From Pseudomonadota bacterium (lineage in GTDB: Bacteria; Pseudomonadota; Gammaproteobacteria; Burkholderiales; Burkholderiaceae_C): 10,780 nt of DNA. The notes under the pieces are model-generated. The model saw nothing but the letters and a program-made list of their open reading frames with translations, was not told the DNA's origin and ran no database searches. Positions 1 to 7,299 of this stretch are shown one piece after another. The position numbers and the translations under genes are program-made. The number at the start of each line of letters is the position of its first letter. Within the stretch, counting starts at the first letter, position 1. The DNA is taken from positions 1-10,780 of the forward strand of contig JAEWPH010000062.1 in assembly GCA_023460715.1 (NCBI GenBank), written 5' to 3'.

Positions 1-403
1 GGGCAGCACCGTCCGGCACAGCGGCAGCGGGCTGCACGCCCGATGGCGCGGACGACGCTGGCAGCGGCAGCGGACGGGCGCCGGCACGCCACTGCCAGTG
101 CAGCACATCGCGGGCCAGGTCATGGATGCGCGCGGCCAGCCCTTCCACCTGCCGTGCCAGCACCCGGCGGCGCGGCAACCCCGGCAACTGGGCCAGCAAG
201 GCCGCTCGGTCTTCACGCTCCCAGGCCAGCGCGGTCTCCCGCACCAACACCTGCGCCCGCAGCCGGACGATCTCGGCCTGCATCTGCGCGATGGCGTGCG
301 CCTGCGCCGTCACCAACTGGGTGCAGCGCAGTTGGGCCCGCCCGTAGTGCGCCAGCAGCGCCCGGTGTTCATCCAGCAGGTGCTCGAAAGGGGAGGTTGT
401 CAT
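1..403 (-). CDS. Coiled-coil-rich protein, possibly DUF2325 family (N-terminal part, cut by window edge)
   Basis: The start ATG lies at 403-401, with AAGGAG five bases upstream, which fixes the start. The frame stays open for 134 codons to the window edge, so the C-terminus is missing. The protein begins MTTSPFEHLLDEHRALLAHY and continues with a Leu/Ala/Arg/Glu-rich stretch of roughly 75 residues with heptad-like leucines, expected to form a coiled coil. Then comes a PGLPRRR turn, a second helical stretch, and an Ala/Pro-rich linker at the end of the visible part. No signal peptide or membrane segment is seen. The pattern resembles the N-terminal half of betaproteobacterial DUF2325 proteins as I remember them, but the diagnostic C-terminal domain would lie outside the window. 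No function is claimed. It is transcribed away from a Fur-like gene across a Fur-box-like site, so iron control is inferred. Confidence 0.7.
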   Translation of the reverse strand, partial: MTTSPFEHLLDEHRALLAHYGRAQLRCTQLVTAQAHAIAQMQAEIVRLRAQVLVRETALAWEREDRAALLAQLPGLPRRRVLARQVEGLAARIHDLARDVLHWQWRAGARPLPLPASSAPSGVQPAAAVPDGAA

Positions 404-488
404 GCGCGCTCCTTGTGGGCGATGGAAACAGGGTGAGGCGCTGCGTGAGCCCCTGCCGGGCTCCACGCCTCATCCCAAATTTTTACCT

Positions 489-515
489 ATTGTATTGATA
501 ACCATTCTCATTCAA
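489..515 (-). promoter_or_regulatory. Candidate promoter for the leftward coiled-coil gene
   Basis: On the minus strand, TTGAAT (515-510) and TACAAT (494-489) are separated by 15 bases. The -10 is good but the spacer is shorter than the usual 16-18, so the exact -35 is uncertain. The element overlaps the Fur-box-like palindrome, and its transcript would reach the ATG at 403 after about 80 bases. Confidence 0.3.
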
Positions 516-524
516 TGCTACACT
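495..524 (+). promoter_or_regulatory. Candidate sigma-70 promoter for the fur-like gene
   Basis: TTGATA (495-500) is followed by an 18-base spacer and TACACT (519-524). A TG at 516-517 makes an extended -10. The spacer contains the Fur-box-like palindrome, a typical repression geometry. The predicted transcript would carry a leader of about 170 bases before the ATG at 704. No clear structured element was recognised in that leader. Confidence 0.5.
496..510. promoter_or_regulatory. Fur-box-like operator
   Basis: TGATAACCATTCTCA matches the 7-1-7 Fur inverted repeat TGATAAT-N-ATTATCA at 12 of 14 positions, with one mismatch per arm. It sits in an AT-rich island in otherwise GC-rich DNA, between two divergent genes, one of which encodes a Fur-family protein. 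It lies inside the rightward promoter spacer and next to the leftward -10. Binding by this Fur paralogue or by a housekeeping Fur encoded elsewhere cannot be told apart from sequence. Confidence 0.6.
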
Positions 525-703
525 GCCGTCAATCGCTGACCAGGGCGCCCAGTCCCCGGTCACCGCCGACCAGTTTCATCGTGGGGCGACTCCAGGACTG
601 CCATAGTCCGAAAGGTCGTTTTTGCCAGCCAACGGGCGTGCTCGCGTAGCCAGGCTTTTTTTGCGATGAACCGGCGTCAGACCCCATCCCCTTGCCGCAC
701 GCC

Positions 704-1120
704 ATGTCCCCTCCGCCGCCCGACCTGCAGAGCGCCGGCCTGAAGGCCACCCTGCCCCGCCTGAAAGTGCTGGAAGTGTTCCGCACCAGCGACGAACGCC
801 ACCTGGCCGCGGAAGACGTCTACCGCCACCTGATGGACCGCCACATCGACCTGGGCCTGGCCACCGTGTACCGCGTGCTGGCGCAGTTCGAGCAGACCGG
901 CCTGCTCAAGAAGAGCATGCTCGGGCACCAGAAGGCCGTGTACGAACTGAACGACGGCGAGGAACACCACGGCCACCTGGTGTGCACGGTGACGGGCGAG
1001 GTGCGCGAATTCCACGACCCGCTGATCCAGGAACGCCTGGTCGCCATCGCGGCCGAGCAAGGCTTCGACCTGTCCACCTACGTGGTCACGGCGTACGGCG
1101 CGCCGCGCACAGCGCGCTGA
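704..1120 (+). CDS. Fur-family transcriptional regulator (reduced metal sites)
   Basis: The protein has 138 residues from the ATG at 704; a TTG at 692 in the same frame is less likely, and neither has a clear ribosome binding site. The N-terminal winged helix is strongly Fur-like: GLKATLPRLKVLEVF (12-26), AAEDVYRHL (35-43) and GLATVYRVLAQFEQTG (51-66). A short dimerisation domain follows. Against the E. coli Fur numbering I remember, H33, E81, H89 and H91 match the site that links the two domains. The second site is lost: Asp89 to Gly, Glu108 to Gln, His125 to Tyr. Only one cysteine (C94) remains of the CxxC pair, and the C-terminal Cys motif is absent. Pseudomonas Fur also has a single cysteine here, so that loss alone is not unique. 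It is probably a paralogue of the housekeeping Fur. It ends 60 bases from the convergent dld gene, with no clear terminator between them. Confidence 0.88.
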   Translation: MSPPPPDLQSAGLKATLPRLKVLEVFRTSDERHLAAEDVYRHLMDRHIDLGLATVYRVLAQFEQTGLLKKSMLGHQKAVYELNDGEEHHGHLVCTVTGEVREFHDPLIQERLVAIAAEQGFDLSTYVVTAYGAPRTAR

Positions 1121-1180
1121 CCCGTCGTCGGCCAGCTCGCGCGCCGCGGGCCCGGCGGCCCACGACACCTTCTCTTCCGT

Positions 1181-2938
1181 TCACGGTTCCGAATAGCCCT
1201 TGGGCCATGCGGCCGGCGCGTCGCAGCAGGCCTCCCAGCCCTGCAGGCGGGAGGTGTGCCCGATCCCCGGGTTGAACGTGTTGGTGGGGTCCAGCTCGCG
1301 GTAGAAGCCGGCAAGCGCCGGCTTGGCCACGTAGAGGTGGCCCACGTTGTGCTCGGCCGGGTACTCCGCCCGCCGCGCATCCAGCAGCGCCCACATGCGG
1401 TGCTCCATCGCCAGCGGGTCCACGCCCTTCTTCACGATGTAGTCCTGGTGGAACACGTGGCAGAAGAAATGCCCGTAATAAAGCTTGTGGATGACATCGC
1501 CCCCGACGTCCGCCGGCAGCTGTTCGACCCAATCGCGGTCATTGCGCCGCAAGGCCACGTCCAGCGCCACGATGTCTTCCACGCTGGCGCGGTGCGCCTC
1601 GCGGTAGCGGATGGCGGCGCCCGCGATGGCGAAGCGGTGCAGGAACGCCTTGCGCCCTTCGTCCGCATCGCACTCGAAGAATCCGCCGGTGCTGCTGGGG
1701 CCGAAGTGCTGCGCCAGGAAATCGCGCGTGGCGTCCGCCGTGTCGTTGGACACCCGCACCAGCAAGTGGTGCTCGTAGCGCTCACGCATCTGCCCCATGC
1801 GCGGCGGCAGGTGGCTAGGCAGCAGATGGGTCAGGCCCTGGATGACGCGGTCCGTCACGCCCCGCAGCCCGAAGCGCTCGAAGAAGCCGTCGATCCGGCT
1901 CTTAAGCGCGAATGCGGCCGGCACACGCGCCGTGCCAAAGCGGTCGATCAGCAGGAAGGTGTCCTTGCCGTACCGCTCGCCGATGTCGTAGGCCGTGCGG
2001 TGGATGTACTCGCCCGCGATGGGCAGGCGCGGCAACGCCGTCAGCAGGTGGCGGCGCACGGCGGTGAGGTCATCGGGCGCATTGCTGCCAACGTAGAACA
2101 CGGTGCTGGGCTCCTTGGGAAAGGTGTCCAGCCGCACGGCGAACAGGCACAGCTTCCCGGCCGAACCGGAGGCCTCGAACAGGCGCGACGGATCGGCGTT
2201 GAAGCGCGCAGGCGTGTCGGCGTCCACCGCCCGCACATGCTCGCCGTAGTTCGGGTCGGACGCCGCGCGCTGCGGATCGTGCAGCACGTCGGCTGCGGTG
2301 TAGTCCCCGCTCTGCAGCCGCGTGAGGATCTCCTCGGGCGTATCGCCCAGCGCGATGCCCAGGTGGTTCACCAACTGCAGCGCGCCGTCCTCGCGCACCT
2401 GCGCGTACAGCGCCAGCTGGGTGTAGGCGGGGCCCCGCCGCACCAGCGCGCCGCCGGAGTTGTTGCAGATGCCGCCCAGCACCGAGGCGCCGATGCACGA
2501 TGAGCCGATCACCGAGTGCGGCTCGCGCCCGAGCGGCGCCAGCGCCTGCTCCAGGCGGTCGAGCGTGGCGCCCGGCAGGCAGACCACCTGCTCGCCGCCG
2601 CCCAGCACCTGCACGCCGGTGATACGCAGCGTGTTGACCAGCACGATCTCGCGGTCGTAGTCCGCGCCGTCCGGCGTGGAACCGCCGGTCAGACCCGTGT
2701 TGGCTGCCTGCATGATGACGATGCGCCCGGCCGCCACGGCGGCCTGCAGCACCCGCCACTGCTCGAGCAGCGTGCCCGGCCTCACCACCGCCAGCACCGC
2801 CCCTTCGCCCGTGCGGTGGCCTTTGCGGAAGCGCCGCGTCGCCTGGTCGTCGGTCAGCACATGGGCGGCGCCCACGGCAGCGCGCAGCTGGCCGAGCAGC
2901 GTTTCGCGCGGAACGGCCGTGGCCGATGCATCAGTCAT
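1181..2938 (-). CDS. dld: FAD-dependent, quinone-linked D-lactate dehydrogenase
   Basis: This is a 585-residue respiratory D-lactate dehydrogenase, close to the 571 residues of E. coli Dld. It oxidises D-lactate to pyruvate at the inner face of the membrane and passes electrons to quinone. The N-terminal PCMH-type FAD domain carries QAANTGLTGGSTPDG (77-91) and IGSSCIGASVLGGICNNSGG (144-163), followed by the cap and membrane-associating region. FEASGSAGKLCLFAVRLDTF (254-273), YYGHFFCHVFHQDY (487-500) and NTFNPGIG (553-560) are family-typical blocks. The start at 2938 was chosen because GGAG lies seven bases upstream and the N-terminus then fits the family; the frame stays open further upstream without homology. 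It follows lldD after 177 bases and is the fourth gene of the lactate cluster. No frameshift or missing block was seen. Confidence 0.93.
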   Translation of the reverse strand: MTDASATAVPRETLLGQLRAAVGAAHVLTDDQATRRFRKGHRTGEGAVLAVVRPGTLLEQWRVLQAAVAAGRIVIMQAANTGLTGGSTPDGADYDREIVLVNTLRITGVQVLGGGEQVVCLPGATLDRLEQALAPLGREPHSVIGSSCIGASVLGGICNNSGGALVRRGPAYTQLALYAQVREDGALQLVNHLGIALGDTPEEILTRLQSGDYTAADVLHDPQRAASDPNYGEHVRAVDADTPARFNADPSRLFEASGSAGKLCLFAVRLDTFPKEPSTVFYVGSNAPDDLTAVRRHLLTALPRLPIAGEYIHRTAYDIGERYGKDTFLLIDRFGTARVPAAFALKSRIDGFFERFGLRGVTDRVIQGLTHLLPSHLPPRMGQMRERYEHHLLVRVSNDTADATRDFLAQHFGPSSTGGFFECDADEGRKAFLHRFAIAGAAIRYREAHRASVEDIVALDVALRRNDRDWVEQLPADVGGDVIHKLYYGHFFCHVFHQDYIVKKGVDPLAMEHRMWALLDARRAEYPAEHNVGHLYVAKPALAGFYRELDPTNTFNPGIGHTSRLQGWEACCDAPAAWPKGYSEP

Positions 2939-3115
2939 GTCATGTCTCCATCCATCCGTTGCGTGCCTTGCGGACGCGAATCTTCGATAGGGCGCGGCCC
3001 GGGCCTGCAGGCGCCGCCTCAGGACTGCCGGTACCGGGCAGCGGTCGCCCTGCCCTGCCCCGCGCACCGGTAACAGAGGCAGCGGGATACGGCACAGCCG
3101 CTCAGAGGGTTGCCA
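2939..3115. other. Intergenic gap between lldD and dld
   Basis: These 177 bases are GC-rich and hold no gene. A near-perfect inverted repeat (3025-3041, CTGCC-GGTACC-GGGCAG) is present, but no U-tract follows on the minus strand, so it is not a standard terminator. No LldR-type palindrome and no clear promoter were found. dld may therefore be co-transcribed with lldPRD, or have its own weak promoter. Confidence 0.5.
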
Positions 3116-4252
3116 TCAGGCCTTCACCAGCAGGTCGCCCGAGATGTCGGAGACCTTGGATACGCTGGTGAGCGTCATCGCCACGCGCATTTCCTTCTCC
3201 AGCAGCTCCAGCAGGTGCTTCACGCCGGCCTCTCCGGCGGCGGCCAGGGCATAGACGAAGGCGCGCCCGATCATGGCGGCATCGGCGCCCAGCGCAATGG
3301 TGCGCACCACGTCCAGGCCATTGCGGATGCCCGAGTCGGCCAGGATCTTGATCTGTCCCTTCACCGCGTCCGCGATGGCCGGCAGCGCTCTGGCCGACGA
3401 CAGCACGCCGTCGAGCTGGCGGCCACCGTGGTTGGAAACGATGATGCCGTCCGCGCCGAAGCGCACCGCGTCCTTGGCGTCCTCTGGGTCGAGGATGCCC
3501 TTGATGATCATCGGGCCCTTCCAGAAGGCGCGGATCCACTCCAGGTCCTTCCACGAGATGGAGGGGTCGAAATTGGCGCTGAGGTAGCCCATGTAGTCGG
3601 CCAAGCCCGTGGGCTGGCCGAGGTAGGTCGAGATGTTGCCCAGGTCGTGCGGACGGCCCATGGCGCCCACGTCCCACGACCAGCGGGGGTGCGTGAACGC
3701 CTGCCAATACCGGCGCAGCTCTGCGTTCGGGCCGCTCATGCCGGAATGCGCGTCGCGGTAGCGCGCGCCCGGCACAGGCATGTCCACCGTGAACACCAGC
3801 GCCGTGCAGCCCGCCGCCTGGGCGCGCTCCAGGGCGTTTTTCATGAAGCCGCGGTCTTTGAGGACGTAGAGCTGGAACCACATGGGACGGCTCAGTTTGG
3901 GCGCCACTTCCTCGATCGGGCAAACCGAGACGCTGGACATGGTGAAGGGCACGCCGTGCCGGTCGGCCGCGCGCGCAGCCTGCACTTCCCCGCGCCGGGC
4001 GTACATGCCCGTCAGGCCCACGGGCGCCAGGGCCACGGGAATGGAGAGCTTCTCTCCGAACAGCTCGATGCTGGTGTCGAGCCGGCTCATGTCCTTGAGC
4101 ACACGCTGGCGCAGCGCGACCGCGGCCAGGTCTTCGACATTGCGCCTCAGCGTCTGCTCGGCATAGGCACCGCCGTCGATGTAGTGGAAGAGAAAGGGCG
4201 GCAGGCGCTTGCGCGCGGCTTCGCGGTAGTCGGCAATGGAAGAAATGATCAT
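3116..4252 (-). CDS. lldD: FMN-dependent L-lactate dehydrogenase (quinone/cytochrome-linked)
   Basis: The 378-residue enzyme of the FMN alpha-hydroxy-acid dehydrogenase family oxidises L-lactate to pyruvate at the membrane. The N-terminus [13 protein letters not shown] and the block FHYIDGGAY (22-30) match E. coli LldD as I recall it. The FMN and substrate blocks are intact: [14 protein letters not shown] (76-89), [12 protein letters not shown] (125-136), [14 protein letters not shown] (154-167), and the active-site segment [10 protein letters not shown] (273-282) with catalytic H275 and R278. K251 and the [10 protein letters not shown] phosphate-binding segment (306-315) are present. The C-terminus is about 18 residues shorter than E. 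coli LldD (396), lacking its Ala/Gly-rich tail. The start ATG overlaps the lldR stop as ATGA, which suggests translational coupling, as does the lack of a strong ribosome binding site. Confidence 0.96.
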   Translation of the reverse strand: MIISSIADYREAARKRLPPFLFHYIDGGAYAEQTLRRNVEDLAAVALRQRVLKDMSRLDTSIELFGEKLSIPVALAPVGLTGMYARRGEVQAARAADRHGVPFTMSSVSVCPIEEVAPKLSRPMWFQLYVLKDRGFMKNALERAQAAGCTALVFTVDMPVPGARYRDAHSGMSGPNAELRRYWQAFTHPRWSWDVGAMGRPHDLGNISTYLGQPTGLADYMGYLSANFDPSISWKDLEWIRAFWKGPMIIKGILDPEDAKDAVRFGADGIIVSNHGGRQLDGVLSSARALPAIADAVKGQIKILADSGIRNGLDVVRTIALGADAAMIGRAFVYALAAAGEAGVKHLLELLEKEMRVAMTLTSVSKVSDISGDLLVKA

Positions 4253-5037
4253 GGTTGTCGTGTGGGTTCGGGAGGCAGCAGCGGAGCCACATCCAGTGGC
4301 AGCCGCATGGAGCGCTCGCGGCGCGCCCGGTCTTCGTCCAGGCGCTGGATGGTGGTGCGCACGTGCTCCAGGTGCTCGCCGATGCACTGGCGCGCGCGCT
4401 GCGGGTCGCTGTCGAGAATGGCCTGCATCAGCGCCTGGTGCTGCGCCGTGAGCGCCTGCATGGTCACCGGCTCGCTCAGGCGGAACATGTCGTGCCGGTT
4501 GCGCTCCACGGTGGAGAGCACCATGGTGAACAGGCTGTGCATCACCTGCACCAGCACCAGGTTGTGCGATGCCTCGGCAATGGCGAGGTGGAACTGGGCG
4601 TCGGCCCGCGCCGCCAGTTCGGCGTTGCCACTCTGCTGGTGCTGCAGCATCACCTCGAAGCAGCGCTGGATGCGGTCCTTGTCCTGGGCGGTGGCGCGCT
4701 GGGCGGCCAGCCAGGCCGTGCTGCTTTCCAGCGCGTGGCGGGTCTCCAGCACGTCGTAGCGGTAGTGCGGGTCGGAGTCGATGAGGCGCGCCAGAGGCAC
4801 CACCGCGGGCTGCAGCCACTCCGCCGAAGACGATGTCTGCAGATAGGTGCCGTCTCCGCGCCGGCTGGCCAGCACGCCCTGGCTGGTGAGCTTCTGGATG
4901 GCCTCGCGGATGGAGGTGCGCGATACGCCCAGTTCGGTGGCGAGCTGCCGCTCCGCCGGCAGGCGCTGGCCGGCCTGCAGCCCGCGGGCCTGCACCAGGG
5001 CAAGCAGTTTCTCGACGACGTGGTCAGCCAGGCGCAT
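4249..5037 (-). CDS. lldR: GntR/FCD-family lactate-responsive regulator LldR
   Basis: The 262-residue protein has an N-terminal winged helix (about 1-68), with [20 protein letters not shown] (27-46) covering the helix-turn-helix and SRRGDGTYL (58-66) the wing. A C-terminal FCD ligand domain follows (about 90-235). The FCD motif ETRHALE (98-104) and the metal/ligand residues D146, H150, H200 and H222 are visible; [18 protein letters not shown] wording appears here as [14 protein letters not shown] (146-159). The Arg/Pro-rich tail is unlikely to be structured. The start at 5037 has GAGG five bases upstream. It lies 21 bases after lldP and overlaps lldD by four bases. In E. coli the same lldPRD order is controlled by LldR with L-lactate as effector. 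The two palindromes upstream of lldP are its likely sites. Confidence 0.93.
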   Translation of the reverse strand: MRLADHVVEKLLALVQARGLQAGQRLPAERQLATELGVSRTSIREAIQKLTSQGVLASRRGDGTYLQTSSSAEWLQPAVVPLARLIDSDPHYRYDVLETRHALESSTAWLAAQRATAQDKDRIQRCFEVMLQHQQSGNAELAARADAQFHLAIAEASHNLVLVQVMHSLFTMVLSTVERNRHDMFRLSEPVTMQALTAQHQALMQAILDSDPQRARQCIGEHLEHVRTTIQRLDEDRARRERSMRLPLDVAPLLPPEPTRQP

Positions 5038-5058
5038 GGGATCCTCGGGTGTGCGGTT

Positions 5059-6741
5059 TCAGTGCCCCGGGATCATCCACGGAAAAACGTACGCCTGCAG
5101 GGTGGTCATCACACCGATGATGGCGGCGAACACCAGGCTGTGCTTGACCGTGAAGCGGAACAGGTCCGACTCCCGCCCGGCCAGGCCCACCGCGGCGCAG
5201 GCGATGGCGATGGACTGCGGCGAGATCATCTTGCCCGTCACGCCCCCGGTGGTGTTGGCAGCCACCGTCAGCACCTGGGGCAGGCCCAGCTGCTGCGCGG
5301 TGGTGGCCTGCAGTGCGGCGAACAGCGCATTGGCCGAGGTGTCGGAGCCGGTCAAAAAGACGCCGATCCAGCCCAGGAAGGGCGAGAAGAACGTGAAGGC
5401 ATGGCCCGTGTGCGCCAGAGCCAGCGCCAACGTGGCGGACAGGCCGGAGTAGTTGGCAATGAAGGCGAACGCCAGCACCATGCCGATGGAGTAGATCGGG
5501 ACGGCCAGTTCCTTGAACGTCTCGCCCAGGGTGGCCACGGCCTTGGCCGGAGAAAGGCGCGTGGAGGCGATCGTGATCAGCGCGGCGATCAGGATGGCCG
5601 TGCCCGTGGCCGAGAGCCAGTTGAGCGAATACACCGCACCGTAGGGCGTGGCCGCCGCCACCACGGGCGGCGCCTTCTCCACCAGGTTGTGCAGGAAGGG
5701 CACGGGAATGTTGACCACCGTGGAGGCGAGCGCGCCCTGCGCCGCGAACAGCGCCTTGAACGGCTTGATGCTCCACACCGTCACCACGGCGGTGAGAATG
5801 ATGAACGGGGACCAGGCCTTGAGCACCGTGCCGGTCGTCAGCGGCACGCCGCTGGACACACCGGTGGCCGCTGCGGGTGCAGAGCCTGGTGCGGACTGTT
5901 CGTCATCGAAGCGGAAGATCCGCTTGGGCTGCCACACCTTCAGGAACAGAGTCAGCGCCACCAGCGACACGATGGCCGAGGTGATGTCCGGCAGCTCCGG
6001 CCCGATGTAGTTCGCCGTGAGGAACTGGACGATGGCGAACGAGCCCCCACCCACCAGCACGGCCGGCCAAGTTTCCTTGACGCCACGCCATCCGTCCATG
6101 ATCGCCATGAGCCAGAACAGCACGATCACCGTCATGAACGGCAGCTGGCGCCCGGCCATCTGCCCGATGGCGAAGGCATCGACGCCCGACACCTGCCCGG
6201 CCACGATGATCGGGATGCCCATGGCGCCGAAGGCCACCGGCGCCGTGTTGGCGATCAGGCACAGGCCCGCCGCGTAGAGAGGCCGAAAGCCCAGGCCCAC
6301 CAGCAGCGCGGCCGTGATGGCCACCGGCGCGCCGAAGCCGGCCGCGCCTTCCAGGAACGCGCCGAAGCAGAAGCCCACCAGGATGAGCTGCAGCCGCTGG
6401 TCGGGCGTGACGGACAGGATGGACGAGCGGATGACGTCGAACTGACCCGTCTTCACCGAGATCTTGTAGAGGAACACCGCGGCCACGATGATCCACGCGA
6501 TGGGCCACAGGCCGTAGAAGAAACCATAGACCGCAGACGCCAGGGCCGCGCTGACCGGCATTCGATAGAACAGCAGCGCCACGCCCAAGGACAGCAGCAC
6601 CGTGATCGTGCCGGCCTGGTAGCCCTTGAGCCGCAGCTTCGTCAATGCGAGGAAGAAGAAGACGATGGGAATGAGCGCCACCAGCGCGGAAATCCAGATG
6701 TTCCCGGCGGGGTCGTAGTTCTGTTGCCAGATGGGTTGCAT
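5059..6741 (-). CDS. lldP: L-lactate permease (LctP/LldP family)
   Basis: This 560-residue inner-membrane carrier of the lactate permease family takes up lactate (family members also carry glycolate) by proton symport. Many hydrophobic segments cover almost the whole length. Landmarks are [12 protein letters not shown] (5-16), [14 protein letters not shown] (72-85), [20 protein letters not shown] (97-116), [13 protein letters not shown] (129-141), and near the C-terminus [15 protein letters not shown] and [16 protein letters not shown] hydrophilic Ala/Ser/Gly-rich loop sits mid-protein. The start at 6741 is chosen because E. coli LldP begins with the same [10 protein letters not shown] block a few residues from its Met. 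The frame remains open upstream through an ATG at 6846, which would add 35 residues without known homology. No good ribosome binding site precedes 6741, so the start is uncertain. It is the first gene of the lactate operon. Confidence 0.95.
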   Translation of the reverse strand: MQPIWQQNYDPAGNIWISALVALIPIVFFFLALTKLRLKGYQAGTITVLLSLGVALLFYRMPVSAALASAVYGFFYGLWPIAWIIVAAVFLYKISVKTGQFDVIRSSILSVTPDQRLQLILVGFCFGAFLEGAAGFGAPVAITAALLVGLGFRPLYAAGLCLIANTAPVAFGAMGIPIIVAGQVSGVDAFAIGQMAGRQLPFMTVIVLFWLMAIMDGWRGVKETWPAVLVGGGSFAIVQFLTANYIGPELPDITSAIVSLVALTLFLKVWQPKRIFRFDDEQSAPGSAPAAATGVSSGVPLTTGTVLKAWSPFIILTAVVTVWSIKPFKALFAAQGALASTVVNIPVPFLHNLVEKAPPVVAAATPYGAVYSLNWLSATGTAILIAALITIASTRLSPAKAVATLGETFKELAVPIYSIGMVLAFAFIANYSGLSATLALALAHTGHAFTFFSPFLGWIGVFLTGSDTSANALFAALQATTAQQLGLPQVLTVAANTTGGVTGKMISPQSIAIACAAVGLAGRESDLFRFTVKHSLVFAAIIGVMTTLQAYVFPWMIPGH

Positions 6742-6886
6742 GGCGATGCGGACTCGGGTGAATGGGCGAAAGCCGCCCGGATAAAAGCCACTCCCTGGGC
6801 TACCGTGCTCGCGCGCAGCAGCTGATGTGTGGGCGTCTGCTTTCATGAAGTGGCGGCCGCCCCGGGATAGAAATTTCCTCCTGGGT

Positions 6887-6915
6887 TGAATATTGGTATT
6901 ACCAATACAAACCAA
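6887..6915 (-). promoter_or_regulatory. Candidate lldP promoter
   Basis: On the minus strand, TTGGTT (6915-6910) and TATTCA (6892-6887) are 17 bases apart. The proximal LldR-like palindrome fills the spacer, which would let bound LldR block RNA polymerase. The -10 is weak (three of six), so another start between the two palindromes is possible. Confidence 0.35.
6891..6907. promoter_or_regulatory. Proximal LldR-like operator
   Basis: TATTGGTATTACCAATA is a 17-base palindrome with perfect 8-base arms around one central base. It fits the TNGTNNNACNA pattern of FadR-subfamily GntR regulators. It lies 150 bases upstream of the lldP start, in an operon that encodes such a regulator. Confidence 0.75.
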
Positions 6916-7008
6916 CTGCTGGAATGTAGGAATTTTCCCGCAAACATTCATCACCAAAGCACAGGGAAAACCCCCAAATAACATGCGCAACCCTCTACCA
7001 CTTCTTGT

Positions 7009-7023
7009 ATTGGTAATACCAAT
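7009..7023. promoter_or_regulatory. Distal LldR-like operator
   Basis: ATTGGTAATACCAAT has perfect 7-base arms around a central A and shares both arms with the proximal site. The centres are 117 bases apart, about 11 helical turns, which fits two dimers on the same face with possible looping. E. coli lldPRD is also reported to have two LldR operators flanking its promoter. Confidence 0.72.
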
Positions 7024-7257
7024 GCGTGAGATGGATCAAAATCTATTCGGGCACTGAAGGGCCGCCCAGCAATTCGGGAGGTAGCTCGTCGAACCCCATC
7101 GATCGCCGTACAGCGGCAAGAAAGCCAGCAGTGTTGGACGGGGAAGACTGACCCTTCGCCGAAACCCTTCCGGCGGATCAGACCCGAGTGGCAGCCGTTC
7201 ACAGTGCCGACCGCACTGGCAGCGTCGGAGCGGTGGGAAAACGCGCGATCCTTCGGG

Positions 7258-7276
7258 CGGACGCTTGGCGCGTCCG
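7258..7276 (-). terminator. Stem-loop after the SDR gene, weak terminator candidate
   Basis: CGGACGC and GCGTCCG form a perfect 7-base stem with a 5-base loop. It begins 24 bases past the SDR stop on the minus strand. Only a distant TTTT follows, so it is not a canonical intrinsic terminator. Confidence 0.25.
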
Positions 7277-7299
7277 GAGGTCCTTCGCGAACGTCGGCT

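Larger units (their letters stand above)
6742..7299. other. Intergenic control region of the lactate operon and SDR tail
   Basis: This stretch of 558 bases lies between the lldP start and the stop of the SDR gene. It holds the two LldR-like palindromes, a candidate lldP promoter, an unused AGGAGG (6882-6877 on the minus strand) and a stem-loop at 7258-7276. The part from about 6890 to 7045 is clearly more AT-rich than its surroundings. No credible gene was seen on either strand. Confidence 0.6.

Noticed and set aside
692..703. TTG start adding four residues to the Fur-like protein
   Set aside because: It has no ribosome binding site, and the ATG at 704 gives a length and N-terminus closer to the family.
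1121..1180. Terminator between the convergent fur-like and dld genes
   Set aside because: GC-rich inverted segments are present, but there is no clean stem with a T-tract on either strand.
1256..2503. Long plus-strand frame antisense to dld
   Set aside because: It is a reverse-strand shadow of a well-conserved gene, with a Val/Arg/Gln/His-rich low-information sequence.
4255..6825. Very long plus-strand open frame antisense to lldR and lldP
   Set aside because: It mirrors conserved minus-strand genes, is extremely His/Arg/Gln-rich with no protein-like pattern, and is explained by GC-rich codon bias.
6845..6870. Adjacent palindromes resembling cloning sites (GGCGGCCGCC and CCCGGG)
   Set aside because: Such GC palindromes are expected by chance in DNA this GC-rich, and no vector sequence surrounds them.
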